64,000 nt of DNA from Orbilia blumenaviensis. Taxonomy: Eukaryota; Ascomycota; Orbiliomycetes; Orbiliales; Orbiliaceae. Below, one piece after another: positions 47,328-59,928 of this stretch. A program made the translations under genes and the position numbers. The notes beneath the pieces were generated by a model that was given only the letters and a program-made list of their open reading frames with translations, did no database searches and was not told the DNA's origin. The first letter of the stretch is position 1; each line of letters starts with the position of its first letter. The DNA is taken from the NCBI GenBank assembly GCA_036872755.1, contig JAVHNS010000018.1, positions 496,001 through 560,000 of the forward strand, given 5' to 3'.

Positions 47328-48804
47328 CTAGAGCGCCAGCTCGACATCTAAAGAGTCAAACTGGTCTGCCACCCACTTGAGGTCCGTCTGAACTTCCTCG
47401 TCTTGGAGCATTCCACCGACAGTTATTTCCGATCCACCGTCTAGCATTGGGTACTGCCAACGCCATATGTTATCATAAGGCATAAGCGACGTTTCCCAGA
47501 ATCTATACCAGCTAGCAAACTCGTTATCCATCCAGAATTCACCAGGTTCTTTCCAATCCTTAGGTTTGGACTCGGCGAATTTTATGAGATACTGCGATAA
47601 TCCTCCTGTTGTTTTCTTCATTGTCTGGATAAACTCCACCCAGGAAGTACTGTGATTGTCGATTATTCTCGGGTGCCTGAAGCCTGAAGGTTCACCGTAC
47701 TGAGGTTCACTATACCACAGTGAATATTGAATGTCCATGAATGGCCCAGCCTTAAACATGCGTTTATTTGCATCTTTGCTCCACCATGAATAATGCATTT
47801 TCATACCCCATGTGCTTGTTTCTAGCACATCTTGTGGGACTGGTGTATCCGAACCGTCCACGCCGTAAGTATCGAGATCTATCACCCAGCAATACTTGTC
47901 ACCAACACGTCGATGGGGTCTGAAAGGACAGTTCTTCACGCATTTATGAAAGTTCCCATAGCGTTTGAACTCAAACCCACGTCCGGTATACTTTTCAACC
48001 CCTTTCTGCGCGCTCCCCTTGAGCATGTGGGTGTAAAATGCATGTTTTTTGCCGAAAGTATGGTAGGGGAAGAAGCTGTATGATCGGTTCCAGGTGAACA
48101 TGTTGAATATATGCGTGGCATAGTAGTCTGCAAGAATAGCATTGAGCGGAGTTGCCCTGGCAGATATTAACTGAATCTTACGGTTCGGGGAGGTATTGTG
48201 TACGAAATTAAAGACCTAGAATGTTCGAAAATGTACACCATCAGTATCTATACCGCTTCAGGGGCTATATTCTATGAGAAATAAATACCCCATCAATCTC
48301 ACTGGCGCTATACAAAGCTGCCTCCGAGCTCGTGTCGTCTATTGGGTCGCTATTCGGGTTTTCGAACTTATCCCTTACAAACTTCTCTCCTTCTGCAGCC
48401 CTTTGCGGGATCGCTGTTGTTGGGTCCCTGGACTGCCAGGTGTATGGAGAAAACGAATAACCTTCATTCTGCGTCAGATGTTGAGAAAAATCCAGTAAGG
48501 CATCTTCGCCAGTAATGTAAACATCGAGGTCACTATCCGGCCATTTGACTCTCGCTAAGAACTGCAGAGCATGGCTTCCCGAGACCAAGGCGTTGTGGCG
48601 AGCCATCAATGTTCGAAACATTATAGGATCATCCACAAACCGTCGGAGGCTGCGATTTATATTCCAAAGCTCGCTCTTGAACAGCTGAAGGGATCTGCAT
48701 GTTGCCAATAACCGGATGATATCTGGAGGGTCGAGGTAGCTAAATATGGCAGTATAGAGAATTGGCTGGGAAGGCGATAGTAGATCTAGTAGCTGGATTG
48801 TCAT
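47328..48804 (-). CDS. F-box-like protein with nucleotidyltransferase-like motif
   Basis: Two exons, 48804-48289 and 48215-47328, give 467 aa (phase-0 intron). Residues about 13-55 read as a divergent F-box (ILYTAIFSYLDPPDIIRLLATCRSL). Directly after it, VSGSHALQFL (Gly76, Ser77) and PDSDLDVYI (Asp92, Asp94) have the hG[GS]...DhD spacing of the nucleotidyltransferase superfold. The rest of the protein includes KIQLISARATPLNAILADYY and FFPYHTFGKKHAFYTHM, but I do not recognise its function. Similar fungal proteins with a GS...SDLD element after an F-box-like region are, as far as I recall, uncharacterised. Whether it transfers nucleotides is unknown. Confidence 0.7.
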
Positions 48805-50803
48805 GATGTGTATATAGATCGATATTTAGGGGCTCGTTTCTGGAGAATGGTTGATTGTTATTCAGGAGAAGCTAGCTGAAGCTCCTTCCGGTCTCAAATT
48901 AAACTAAAGGCTGGACCAAGGCTGGTTGGATTGGAGCTCAAGGTCAAGCAATCACACCGCGTGGCCATCGCGTTGAATTCTTGCCCAAAAGGGGAATTCT
49001 GCTTCTAGAATGCAACATTTTCAACACAGGTGTTGATGATGGAAAAAGCGTTGTTAGGATGTTCGAACTAGTTCTAGAATTTCCACTTTGAGTTTTGCCC
49101 ATGAACAGTTCCGGTTCTGGGCTGACTAGAAAGGTGGCGGTTCTTCCAAAACAGGCTTGAAATGTGAGGCTTTAAGTTTAGAGGCGCCAGCGTTTGTCAG
49201 GCCCTTGGTACTTTAAGCCTATACTTCAGGACATCACGTTCGAATGTTCGAATATATTCTAGAACCTACCTCTGCGGATACGCAACCTGAATTCGGACAA
49301 CTTGTACAATTGTCGGTGCGTATGACGCGTTTCTGGCCCTGGCAGTTCTACAAAAATCGCCGACATCTGATTAGGAACACCACAGTTTCATTAATCAGGT
49401 GTAGAAACCCGGTTCTCAACCTGAAAAGCATTGGCCTAGAAATCGAAAACTGCAAGCTTGCATAGTACCGAGTGCGAGCCGAACCGAGTCAAAGTTCCTG
49501 GCGATCTCGAGCCTGGAATGAATCTAGTCACATTGAAAAAAAGCCTAAGCTATTAGTGAATGATAAGAAATAATATCTCCTAAGTACGTTCATTGAGCGT
49601 CAATGGTAGTCCAGGCGCTCGTCAGCTGTTCCTTATATCATTATCGTATGACACGAAGGGTCGAATTATACATCTAGTATATTTTGAACCTAGGAACTTT
49701 TACGGCGGAGGTTGCCGAATCACAGTCCAAAGATATCACCAAAAGCGCATGAACTAGTTGAATATTACCTTGGATGGGAGCGAGTTATCTGGTCTTTGGT
49801 CTATGCGACATATTACAGTTGAAAGTCATGCATGTGCGTTGGATTTCTTGGAAGCCCCAAGACTCTGGAATATATGTTGTGGCTTCTTTTTTTTGTGTTA
49901 CTGAAACATCCTTGCTTAGTGCAAGGATAGAGAATTTGAGAGCGTCACCGCAGCGACGGAATTGGACAAAGACATGATGGGACCATACCGCGGGGAGACG
50001 ACAGGGTTCTTTTTTTGCCCTGGCCTGGGGTGAATGGATGTGAACCGACCGCAGACTCATAAATATTTCCGGTCCTGATACACTCTGCATGGTGGCCATT
50101 GCCACTTTTCCGAAACGTGGCTTTCCAATTAAGTGGACCTTTCAAACCTGCGGCCGCATGGTCTAGGAACTTAGCATATTTCTTTATTATAATTGACATA
50201 TCTCGGTCTCGCATCTTGCTATAGAAAACCCAAGTGCTAGAATCCGACCGCAATTCCGACGGTAATCGGAAATCGGCAAAGAATCGATAGGCCATTCCAT
50301 ATCATCGTATGTCTGGGCGCCTCAGCTTTGTAGCTCAAAGATATCCTTGGCTACGCCTCTCAACAGCGATGTGTGTAATTTCTGGGAATCCTTTTCTCTT
50401 CATTAGTCATATCATCTATAGGCTTAATCCTAATATCTGGCACATTTTTTTTTTTCATATAATAATATTGATTAGGGATTTGGGCAATCGTCGTCCAGTT
50501 ATATGCTACTGATTAGCTGAGTACAATATTTAGGTGAGATATCGATATATCTAGCGTCTGTTGCATGGGCTTTAGGAGCCGTGTTTATCAGATTTGGTAG
50601 AGCACAAAGTGTAACCAACCTTCAAGCCTTTCATTTTTTCGAAGGTGTTATCTACGACCGGGGCAATCTATATTAAAAGCCATGAGAATCTATCCCACTA
50701 TAAATTCCAATGCGTAATAACAGCCAGCAAATCAGGGTAAGCATATTTACATGTATTGTATCGGAGTAACAATAGTATAGAGAAAATCCAAAGCATTATA
50801 ACA
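48805..50803. other. Gene-poor gap
   Basis: No gene is firmly supported. A minus frame from ATG 50295 (116 codons) and an overlapping frame at 49785-50105 may be a broken gene (STWVFYSKMRDRDMSIIIKK), but no splice solution was found. The rest has only short frames and a T10 run near 50446. Confidence 0.45.
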
Positions 50804-53143
50804 TTAGCTACACCCATTCTTACAAGGATCCTCCCCCCAAAGTGCATCCATGCCCGTATCCTTACAATTACCTGCGCTATATCCAGATTTCGACGAAAAG
50901 TCCGACGGGCCATAGTAGAGGTCAAAAAAACCCAGATTTGCATAAGCAGTCTCAGTGTCGCACATATAAAATCTCCCCGATGTCACTGGGTTTACACTTC
51001 CGTCTGGCTTCGCCTCGTAGGATGTGAAATTGTAAGTAACCGCGAACATTTTGCGATCAGCCCCCGTGTAATAGTCGTAGTTAGCTAATCGGTAGTTCGT
51101 AACCGTATCGGTTGTAGGTACATTTGCACCGGTTGCTCCGATCTTCTCGAACCAGACAAAGGAGGTCGTACCACCAGTTACTGACCACGTCAATATTGGA
51201 TAGCCGTTGACATCGTAGAATATCTGAGTAAGAGCTTCCCGCATCGTATCCGCAGTTTGTTTCACTTTCACTGGTATGTCCACTGCGATGTAATGAACAT
51301 ACCACCCGTAATACGTGCCAGATGTATCTGACAGATCAGAATGGACTAGTTTGAAGTTTCCGATGGCAGGGATGGTCTGCATAGCTACGTCTCCTGTTGT
51401 AGTAGTGAATATGTCGGACACCGTGTTAGTCTGGGTGAGATCGGTTGTTGTAGTCAGCGGGGAATAGGTTGAGATCGTCTTAAATTGATAAATGTATGCT
51501 GTTGGCGAAGTTGCAGCTTCTACACAGGCCGCACTGATAGAGTCCGCTGGATAGCCTGATAACTGTGCTGGTGTATCTGGTGCTACCCGCCGCCGTTTAT
51601 AGCTGCCCCTGATGGTTTTGGTTTTGGTTCGCCTTCTAAGTGTAGGAGCTGTGGTTATCGTCCCAGCGACATACCCAGTACTAGTGGCGACCTCTGCAGT
51701 GTTTGTATAGGTTGTAGCTGTTTCGGTAAATTCTGTTACGAGATCGGTAGATGTAGAATAGTAAGATGTTGTCGAGATGGTTGTAGGCCATGTCGGCGAG
51801 AAAAAAGAGAGAAGTTCGGTGCAGTATTGTTGGAGGTTATACTGGGTAATAAGGCTATAGATCTCGGCTGTCCCTCCTGAGGAGCCGCCAGTTCCCGTCC
51901 CGGTGCCCCCTGTTCCTGTCTCCGTTCCAGTACTACCGGTTCCGGTTTCAGTACCTCCAGTACCGGTGCCGGTACTAGTAATCGTGCCAGTATTTCCAGT
52001 TCCGGTGCTAGTGCCAGTGCCAGTTCCTGATGCAGTAGTACCCGATCGAGTAACAGTACGAGATGAACCAGTGGATCGAAATGTTCCAGTGGACCGGATG
52101 TTGGTTATAGTTCCCGTATTTGATCGGGTATTAGATCTCCCGCTTGTCCCAGTTCTAGTCGCACTACCAGTTCGTCTTGTCCCAGTCCGCGTTCCAGTTC
52201 CAGAACCATTCGAGTTAGTACCCGTTCTAGTGAGTTGTCCAGAAGTATCAGTCGCGGAACCCGTTTGCGTAGCAGTCGGCGATTCAGTGAACAGACTACT
52301 TGGGAAGTCCGAGGCTACAGCAGCGCCTAAAAGTAGCCTTTGGAACGCACTATCCGATGGTACCGATAAAGCCTGGGGTAACACAAATACATCAAAAGAT
52401 GGCTGACCGTTTGGAATTTGTCTGGCTCGTAGTGACGGCCCCGTCCCTACGTAAAATACCCAACGATCCCCATCTCTTTGTAAGCCCAGTTGGCCGTCGG
52501 TGGCGTTCCATCCCCATGTACCCATTATATCCGTTGCGAGAAGCTCATCTTGACTGGCATGTCGGACTTCCTGGACTATATCTACTATCTCTGCGCTTTC
52601 TGCGGGATACGCATTTCTGACTGTACTATTATATCTCAAGAAAACCAGTTCCGTAAGATTCAAGCCATTTTGTAGAAGCCCGGTACCCCCGTCGTTGACT
52701 TGTAATTGCACAAAACGATATGTGCCAACTTCTGCGAATACGAATCTGCCGGTCACATCATCGAACTGCACATAATGATCGTTCAGTTCACCATCACCGT
52801 AGAGGACAAATCCAACGTCAGGCTGACCGGTGAACGTGGTTAGAGTAGTAGTAGTAGCGGAAGTTGCTGTCCCGGATCCGCTCTGACCGTTGCTATTAGT
52901 TCCAGATGGGAATATAGCAGACCCATTGACAATAATACACGTGGGCAGTCTTAAGCAGCCATCGCTTGCAGTGTAGTACGACGTAATTGTAAGGGGATTC
53001 GGTACCGTTTCGAATACTGTCTCTGTTACCGTTCCATCGTAAGATGTGCTAAAGCCAAAAAGAAGTAACGATGTAAAGAGTGACTTGAAGGGAAACGAGG
53101 TTGTCAGTAGGTTGTTTATCGAGGTACGCTTGGAGTCGCGCAT
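50804..53143 (-). CDS. Mucin-like secreted protein, DUF7908-like N-terminal domain
   Basis: Intronless, 779 aa. A hydrophobic segment near 18-33 ([14 protein letters not shown]) should act as signal peptide or anchor. Residues about 105-270 match the fungal DUF7908-type domain ([51 protein letters not shown]). About 290-430 is a Gly/Thr/Ser tract of GTGT-like repeats, a likely O-glycosylated stalk. Basic clusters RRRTKTK and YKRRR near 503-516 are candidate Kex2-type cleavage sites. They separate the stalk from a distinct C-terminal domain (about 520-779) that ends in Cys-rich [20 protein letters not shown]. Probably a cell-wall or surface protein; function unknown. Confidence 0.82.
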   Translation of the reverse strand: MRDSKRTSINNLLTTSFPFKSLFTSLLLFGFSTSYDGTVTETVFETVPNPLTITSYYTASDGCLRLPTCIIVNGSAIFPSGTNSNGQSGSGTATSATTTTLTTFTGQPDVGFVLYGDGELNDHYVQFDDVTGRFVFAEVGTYRFVQLQVNDGGTGLLQNGLNLTELVFLRYNSTVRNAYPAESAEIVDIVQEVRHASQDELLATDIMGTWGWNATDGQLGLQRDGDRWVFYVGTGPSLRARQIPNGQPSFDVFVLPQALSVPSDSAFQRLLLGAAVASDFPSSLFTESPTATQTGSATDTSGQLTRTGTNSNGSGTGTRTGTRRTGSATRTGTSGRSNTRSNTGTITNIRSTGTFRSTGSSRTVTRSGTTASGTGTGTSTGTGNTGTITSTGTGTGGTETGTGSTGTETGTGGTGTGTGGSSGGTAEIYSLITQYNLQQYCTELLSFFSPTWPTTISTTSYYSTSTDLVTEFTETATTYTNTAEVATSTGYVAGTITTAPTLRRRTKTKTIRGSYKRRRVAPDTPAQLSGYPADSISAACVEAATSPTAYIYQFKTISTYSPLTTTTDLTQTNTVSDIFTTTTGDVAMQTIPAIGNFKLVHSDLSDTSGTYYGWYVHYIAVDIPVKVKQTADTMREALTQIFYDVNGYPILTWSVTGGTTSFVWFEKIGATGANVPTTDTVTNYRLANYDYYTGADRKMFAVTYNFTSYEAKPDGSVNPVTSGRFYMCDTETAYANLGFFDLYYGPSDFSSKSGYSAGNCKDTGMDALWGEDPCKNGCS
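51890..52270 (-). repeat. Gly/Thr-rich coding low-complexity tract
   Basis: Irregular short repeats encoding TGTGT, TGTETGT and TGS units inside the secreted protein. The opposite strand reads as a long PVPV-rich frame (51903-52406), which is a shadow of the repeat and not a gene. Confidence 0.8.
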
Positions 53144-54397
53144 TTTTTTTTGTTAGGTCACAAAATCGTGATGCATCGGTACCGTGGCATCCAAGAGCTG
53201 TGAAGTAGTAGAGTTAAGCAACTGCCACCTTAGTGCCCGGGAGGTTATATTGTTCTGGGTGGAAACGGACTCGAGGCTCAATGTAAAGGTTCTCTCTATT
53301 CCGATTCTTTATTTTAGCAAAGAGTCCCCAAATTAGCTGCCTTGGGCTCATACGGCATCACTTGTAGCTTAAATGGGGGCTTTCGTCGTTTCGCGGGCTC
53401 TAAAAATATATTTAATTTACTGATCTGCCTTCTGAATTCATGCTGCAGCGCTATCATAACCCATGAAACGTCACGTTAAGCTGGTACCTTCCCACGTGGA
53501 ACTTACAAAATACAACAACGCTGCAACCGTAAGCTAATTAAAGGATCCCAGGATCGCGTTAATGTATATAACTCTTCCTACTTGGGTAACTCCGAGTTCA
53601 TGGGTGCCATAAACGACCAGTGCGGTAAAAATGCGACTTTTATCCTTAAATATAAAAATATTTTCTCACGTTTGAGTGGATATTATGTGCACGGCTACAG
53701 TCAGCCTCACGTTGGCTGTACGCCGTGCTATAAAATTTAGCATTTTCTATATACGTTCTCGTGATTGTGCAATGTATATATATACATATATATGACCCAA
53801 TAGTGCTTATGAATTTATGGATTATTTACGTACTGTATCGATATATATATTATAATATTACTTCCGGATATTAGTATGACGTTGAGATATACGTAGTAAC
53901 GTGAGTATGTTGTGAGAAAATGATACGGCATCCATTAACCCAGCACCTCACGCTAATCGGAAACCGCATGCTTCATCCGGTCTATTTCGTGACTCTCATG
54001 ATGCTACTAGATGAGTACTTCCTAACTTAAAGAAGCAATCAGTATTATATAAGCACTCCTGTTGGCCCCATCCGTTCTTAAGGCAATAATAATACACAAT
54101 CATCTATCGCTCTATCACCATAATTCCTCTAACGAGTTATGACTCCCCTCCCACCTACGATAAAATAAAGACACAATAAGCATTTAAGCGCCGGCCTAAC
54201 AGGCACTTTGAAAAATGAAAAAAGAACCAAAGGAAACGGTAACTATTTTTGTGGGGGTTTTGCTGTATAAAGCTAGAAAAACAGATAATGTAAAGTGGTA
54301 AGTTCAAGGGCGTGGGAATATTGATTTTAAGTGACTTTGGTGGTAAGAATCCTATTTTGAGAGGAAAGGAGTTTTGCGGAAAGCAGATATAGGAGAT
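53144..54397. other. Gene-free AT-rich region
   Basis: No gene is seen. It contains alternating TATATA tracts around 53776-53870 and an imperfect inverted repeat near 53690-53730 (CACGGC...GCCGTG outer arms). It probably holds the promoter of the mucin-like gene and the 3' flank of the F-box gene. Confidence 0.5.
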
Positions 54398-56891
54398 TTA
54401 TTCCCAGAATCTGAACTTGTTTTTATTCTCGATTCGGGTACGCCTGTTGTGATTGCGATGTTAGAAAGCGCCATAGAAGTATGAAGGGAGGAAACTTACT
54501 CATCCATCCACCCTCGCGCGTCAATCTCAAAGTCATGCAACCAGGGGAAGCGTCCAACAAATTCAGCCCAGTCGACTTCTCTGAATTTCCAGAGAATTCC
54601 TCCACCAACTGGTTGTTGTCCGGGATCCCCACTGTTAGGAACGTGGGGGTTTGCGACCCAGGTTAGAGCCTCTCTTCCCTCTCTTCTAGAACAGCTAGCG
54701 CCCGAGCACTCTCTTTCCTTGTCGGCTTCGCTCCCTTCAGCCCCGCCGTCTGGCGGGGGTCCTTCAGCGGCTGGTTTTGAACTAGATGCCCCCGGTTCGC
54801 CGACTTGTTCAGTAGCATGTGTAGGTGCAATCTCATCGTCCATATCCATTTCCGGAGCTCCAGTCTCATAGACAACTTTGTCGATGACAACGGGAACCAG
54901 GTCCATTTCCTCGAACTCCCAATCATGAAGGTACAAGCAACTATCTCTCCCACATTTAGTATTATCTCCGAACAAAATAGAACGGAGGTTCGGCAGTAGC
55001 TCCGGTCCAACTTGTGTTAATTTGCGTTGAAAGCCTGATTCCGACGTAACTGACTTCGGTTCCCGCTCCCAGTTATAAAACGGCATACCACCATCGGGTG
55101 TACCAATAGTATAAGAATTTCCAGGTTCAAATATGGCATCGGTATCGCTATCTTCTTCATCTTCCACGGGCACCTTTTCGACGGCGACTTGGTAGGGGTC
55201 TACTTGGTTTGAGGCGCCGAGAATGTTGATTTGGTTGTGAAGGTCCATTGCAAAACGAGTGATGACCTCCATCCTTCGTTCTTTGCTATAGACTTGGCGG
55301 AGGTCTTTGTTGGCGGGAACTGGTTCGTTGAGGACGTGGAGGGACTCAATAGGGCAGACGACATTTGGCCAGTGCTATTATTTATTTTTTATTAGATTAG
55401 CCGGTCTCTAGGAGATTTTATATGGATTGCTGATGAAGGTTAAAGAAAATTTTCGAAAAATGGGTCTTACAAAACTCCAGGTGAGATCTTCGTATAGAAC
55501 ATCTTTGAACTCTGGTGGCCTCTGGCCTCGGTACCAATGCTGGTGAATGTATGTGACAGGGATAGCGAGTTCTCTAAGAGCAGTACAGTGTTTCAAGAGA
55601 AACTCAAATTCGTCTATATGCGCAAATCGCCCAAAGGGTTTGAAATCCGGTGTGAAAACACGCAACGACAGACGCTCCAAGGTCCCACCGTGATGTGCAA
55701 TACAATGGAGAGTGTCAAAGCGGTCTGGATTACGTAGCGTGAGATGGAGCGAACGCAGGCCCTTGAAAGACATCAAGAAATTGGCAAGAATCTCAAAATC
55801 TGTGTCCACAGGCCAAAGGATCCTGAGAGCTTGGAGCCGTTGAGGATCAAAATTGTCTAGCAGGAAGCTGTCACAGGAAACACCGGAGAAAAAACCGAAT
55901 TGTGTGAGATTTGAGCCGATTTTCTTGTCTCTGTGGGTTTCGTTGTAGAGATCGTAGGGGAAGTCGGAGCCACCAAAGACGAGCTGTTCAATTGTCGGAA
56001 TCTCGAAGATGGCATCAATGAGTCGAACTCCCATTTCATGTTGCCAAGGCGAGTCCTCGAAGTACTCAACCATATCCAATTCAAAGGATCGCAGGTACTT
56101 CAAGGACCGAAGAAAGGAAACGAGGGTATCAACATCATAGAGGAATGATTCCGCTTTTTCAATGACGAGGATGAGAGTATTCAGCCAGCAGGTACTGGCA
56201 GAGATGAGAGGGAAGAAGATTTCATAGAGGTTTTTCTCGCCCATATCAACGTAGAGAGCACGAAGCTTCTTGTTCTTTCTGAAGATGGCTTTGACGACTT
56301 CTGTACATGTCTCATCAATTGGGGATAGCAATTCAGGGTTAGGAACTTCATGTTTGTGGAAGAGCCTGCGGGAACAAATTGTGAGGTTAATTAGGCCATC
56401 CTAGAATTTTCGTGTTGGAACTTACTCGATACAATGAAGTTGATCCTCTTCCAGCCGCTCAATAAGTTTCATGCACTCCTTTGTATTCTCGACGCGAACG
56501 CAAAAATTCTACGCAGAAAATGAGTTAACTCCTTTTAGTATACCTAATGGTTATGGGATATGTGTACTGACCAAAAGCTGTTTGATGAGAGGCATGTTTC
56601 TATTTTCCATCTCCGTGAGGCATCTAACTTGGCGGTCTTCCCAGCGGTACTCATTGTCCGCGCTGATATTGACCATCTCATAGAGCAACGGAGTTGCAAT
56701 CCTGTTCATCAATTTACAGGTAATGCAAACATTGACAAAGTCTTGACTATGAAAAAGCTATTCCACAATGTTAGTTTTACCATCCGAGGTCTAGCTCATA
56801 TTTACGGGGATAGCGGAATGATTTGGGACGATCGTACCTCGCGATATATGTTGAATTGGATCTCCGGCGGGAGATCGATAAGTTTAACCAT
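54398..56891 (-). CDS. F-box/LRR-like protein
   Basis: Six exons, 56891-56838, 56757-56572, 56508-56426, 56365-55471, 55374-54500 and 54443-54398, join to 713 codons including the stop. The N-terminus is a classical F-box (LIDLPPEIQFNIYRE, then FVNVCITCKLMNRIATPLLY), the Skp1-binding module of SCF ubiquitin ligases. Irregular leucine-rich repeats follow (KLRALYVDMGEKNL, YLRSFELDMVEYF, RLQALRILWPVDTD, GLRSLHLTLRNPDRF, ALRELAIPVTY). An acidic, Pro/Gly-rich disordered stretch (about 590-660) leads to the conserved-looking FREVDWAEFVGRFPWLHDFE. The apparent stop after GWMDE is a GTAAGT donor and a short last exon extends the protein. Likely a substrate receptor; target unknown. Confidence 0.82.
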
Positions 56892-58313
56892 ATTATTGGA
56901 TAGCTCTTTCTATTTAAACACTCCTCCCCTTTACTAACGTTGCACTCGTATGAAGAAGTTCGAGGCGTCGAGGATGGTTTCCAGAACCGTTTAAAAACAA
57001 GCATAAAAGGAGAGACAATATAGTGTTTGGTTCTCGGACTAGAATATAATGTGAATAGAAGACGAAGCACAGTAGCTTGTAAGAGTAAAGGGGAAAAGCG
57101 AGAACAAGAAGAACAGAAGTTCTTGCTGGTGATGTAGTGTTTAAATAGCGCCTGAGACTGGTTTGAGAGATTCAAGAATACGGACAAGGGGCTTGAGAAT
57201 GTGTTGGGAACGTGGTATCTTTTGGTGGTTGACTTGGCGCTTAGGAGCTCGAATAGACGGCTGGACAAATGGTGGAGATAGGTAACCAACAGTGTCGCTG
57301 GCTGTCGGGGATTGTGATGTAGTGTGCTTAGGTACTTCTATCAAAGTTTCAATTCCACGGGGGCAATAGTTTCGGGGCTATATGACTATAAAGTCTCGTT
57401 TTGTGCGTGCGCGTATGTATGACAAAAGGGCAGCCATGTAACTGGCTGGGTCGCAGGTTTAAAGCATGCAAGCTTGGAGCCCTTGGAAGGTAATGGGTCA
57501 TGCAGGAGGCTGGGATCAAGCAGGAAATGACAGGCTTAGGTGCGCCAACTATCACTGGTTTGAGCTTTTGCTGGCTTGGGGATCTTAGCTTCCCGTCGTC
57601 GTCTGAAGCTCGCCGCTACACCGGCACGATCAAGTTAAATTGGCAGCTGGCAAATTCGACGTGCACGCGTGGTAAGGTGCCTGGAGGGCTGGTACTAATA
57701 GTAGGTTACAGGAGGGGACCGCTAGCTCCCCGGCCTGGGATATATATTCTTGCTTAACGAACGCGGATCGAGTTCTTTACATTTGCTTTAATTAGGAGCA
57801 CGGACCACCACGAATTGGAGAGTCCCTGCCTAGTTAATTAGTTGCATCAATACCTATAGATAGGTTAGCTAGAGGTAATTAGCACTTAGTTGCAGAAACA
57901 AACCTGTATTGTAATTTAGTAAAACTACCTTCAAAAGACTCTCGACCATCGTCAGGTTGCATGCTAATCCTCAAATATATGTAACATCAAGGGCTAAGGT
58001 TTATATCTCATGGCACAAAAGACATGGGGGTTTGCCGGTCTGGACTGGACAGGATTGGAGGTGCGGGGGGTCAACGCACGAAGCAACACATAGCTCTTGG
58101 CTCAATCGGACCTGGTTAGCTTCTGCTCAGGCTGCACTCGCTCTGGCTCATCTTTCCACCTTCCTTCATCCCTCCTCCCCCACAGCACGACTTTAAAAGC
58201 GACACCCCCGACCACATTCGCTGAAGACCGATAATATTTTCGTCTATACAACTCCATCGACTTCTAAATATCAGAAAATACTAAAATACTTCTTCCAGAT
58301 TCCAGAATCCATA
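56892..58313. other. Divergent intergenic/promoter region
   Basis: Separates the divergently transcribed F-box and E2 genes. Minus-strand frames at 56777-57289 overlap the F-box start and its leader and show no motif. No gene is supported. Confidence 0.5.
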
Positions 58314-59028
58314 ATGTCGTCGGCCCCCGCGTCAGCAAACCTTCTCAAGCGTCAGCTGAAGGAGATGCAGAACAACAAAGACATCCCAGGGATAAGCTGT
58401 GGTCTTCACAAGGATAACATCTATGAATGGGAGGTCATGTTGATGGTTTCCGACGACGTGAAGTACTATGGAGGTACGGCTTCTACCAGATTCCTGGCCG
58501 AGCAAGCCAGCTTGCCAGCCTTGTTGGAAGGATCTAAATGCTGATATGTTTTCTCCAGGCGGATTCTTCAAAGCGAGGCTCTCGTTCCCCAAGGAGTATC
58601 CACTCATGCCGCCCGAAATGAAGTTCGAGACTCCAATCTGGCATCCAAACAGTATGCTCCCATATTTAGTCCGTGTGTAAACATCAAAGCTAACGGTGTT
58701 TAGTCTATCCCGAGGGCAAAGTCTGCATCTCGATTCTTCACCCTCCAGAGGAGGACAAGTACGACATACACTCTCCTATTATGTTACTATGAAGGATATG
58801 GGCTCTAATGCGATGTCTATTAGATACGGCTACGAATCTGCTGCTGAGCGATGGCTTCCTGTCCACACCCCCGAAACCATCCTCGTCAGCGTCCTTAGCA
58901 TGCTCTCTTCGCCAAACGACGAATCTCCAGCGAATCTCGACGCAGCGAAAATGTGGCGTGAAAACCTTCCGGAGTTCAAGAAGAAGGTTAGAAAGTGTGT
59001 TAGAGACAGTTTGGAAGATGCGTATTAA
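58314..59028 (+). CDS. UBC7: Ubiquitin-conjugating enzyme E2, Ubc7/UBE2G1 type
   Basis: Four exons, 58314-58473, 58559-58651, 58704-58758 and 58824-59028, give 170 aa, the length of human UBE2G1. The UBC fold is complete: WEVMLMVSDD, FPKEYPLMPPEMKF, the HPN triad (82-84) and active-site Cys92 in GKVCISILHPP. The acidic loop insertion after the active site (PPEEDKYGYESAAERW) marks the Ubc7/UBE2G class rather than Ubc4/5. The C-terminus NLDAAKMWRENLPEFKKKV also agrees. Family members make Lys48 chains, including in ER-associated degradation. There is no Cue1-like partner in the window. Confidence 0.93.
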
Positions 59029-59928
59029 GCCCGGCCGTATCTGCCGTTGATCTGGATGTCAGACTTTGAAACCGTCCTTTTACTGGTGAACACGCCTGCA
59101 TCATCCTATCTTTTCGACAAACGCGACCTCTTTCTACTCATTTTATTCCTACGGTCTTTCCTTAATGTTTCCTCACGGTCTTGTTGTTTTTCAAGGTTCC
59201 CTACTCTCTCCTGCCCTTAGCCTGATCCATTCCCGGAGTTCTTCCTCATGCTTTTCTCTTTATGCTCTTCTTTGTCTCTCTGAATCTAAAGATACCTGCT
59301 GTTTTATTCCCTCTTCAGCTCTTCCTCCTCACTTCTCCCGTTCTCTATCTTCTACCTAAATGTCCCTGCCATATACCTCGTCGTGCATTATCTATGGTCA
59401 TGTCCTCCCTTTTTCTTCCGTTTGACAAGATGGATTCCATCTATCTCTCTCCCCGTTCACTGCTTAGACGGAGTTAGGTGCTCCTTTAGTTTCGTGTGCT
59501 TTGTTCGGGACCTGGGGTCAGACGGAGCAGATGGGCCGGAATTGGGATTCGAATTCGGTGGAGGTTTTCGGTGTCATGTTCTGGTCTCCTGGCTCTTTAA
59601 TGTGGTTTTTCGTATTCTTTCCGGGCGTCCATAGTTTAATCAAATAGGATATATATAGCTTTATCAATTGAGGTATACTAAGTTTACCCACAATGGTTTC
59701 TTTCTTTCCCCAGCCAGCTTCGTAGGGTCGGTTTTGGTGCGTGTCGAGTTTAATCGGATATAACACTTAAACCCGAGTCGCGCTATCAAACCCTTGCCAA
59801 AATTTTCGATTTTTCTTGCGACCAAAATCCTCTTAAAGAAAAAAACTTCGCCAGCGAAAGGCGACTAGGAAAACCACAACCTGTCCATCATCAACCCCAA
59901 CTATTGGTACCTCGCGAAAGAACCAACA
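59029..59928. other. Intergenic, pyrimidine-rich first half
   Basis: 59060-59480 is strongly C/T-rich on the plus strand and probably E2 3' UTR; its open frames are a by-product of the composition. 59500-59928 holds the spacer and the leader of the next gene, with AACAATG context at its start. Confidence 0.5.

Noticed and set aside
49785..50295. Overlapping minus-strand frames that might be a two-exon gene
   Set aside because: I could not find a splice pair joining them in frame and neither shows a recognisable motif, so it is mentioned only as possible debris.
51903..52406. 167-codon plus-strand PVPV-rich frame
   Set aside because: It is the antisense of the Gly/Thr repeat tract in the mucin-like gene; its regularity comes from that repeat.
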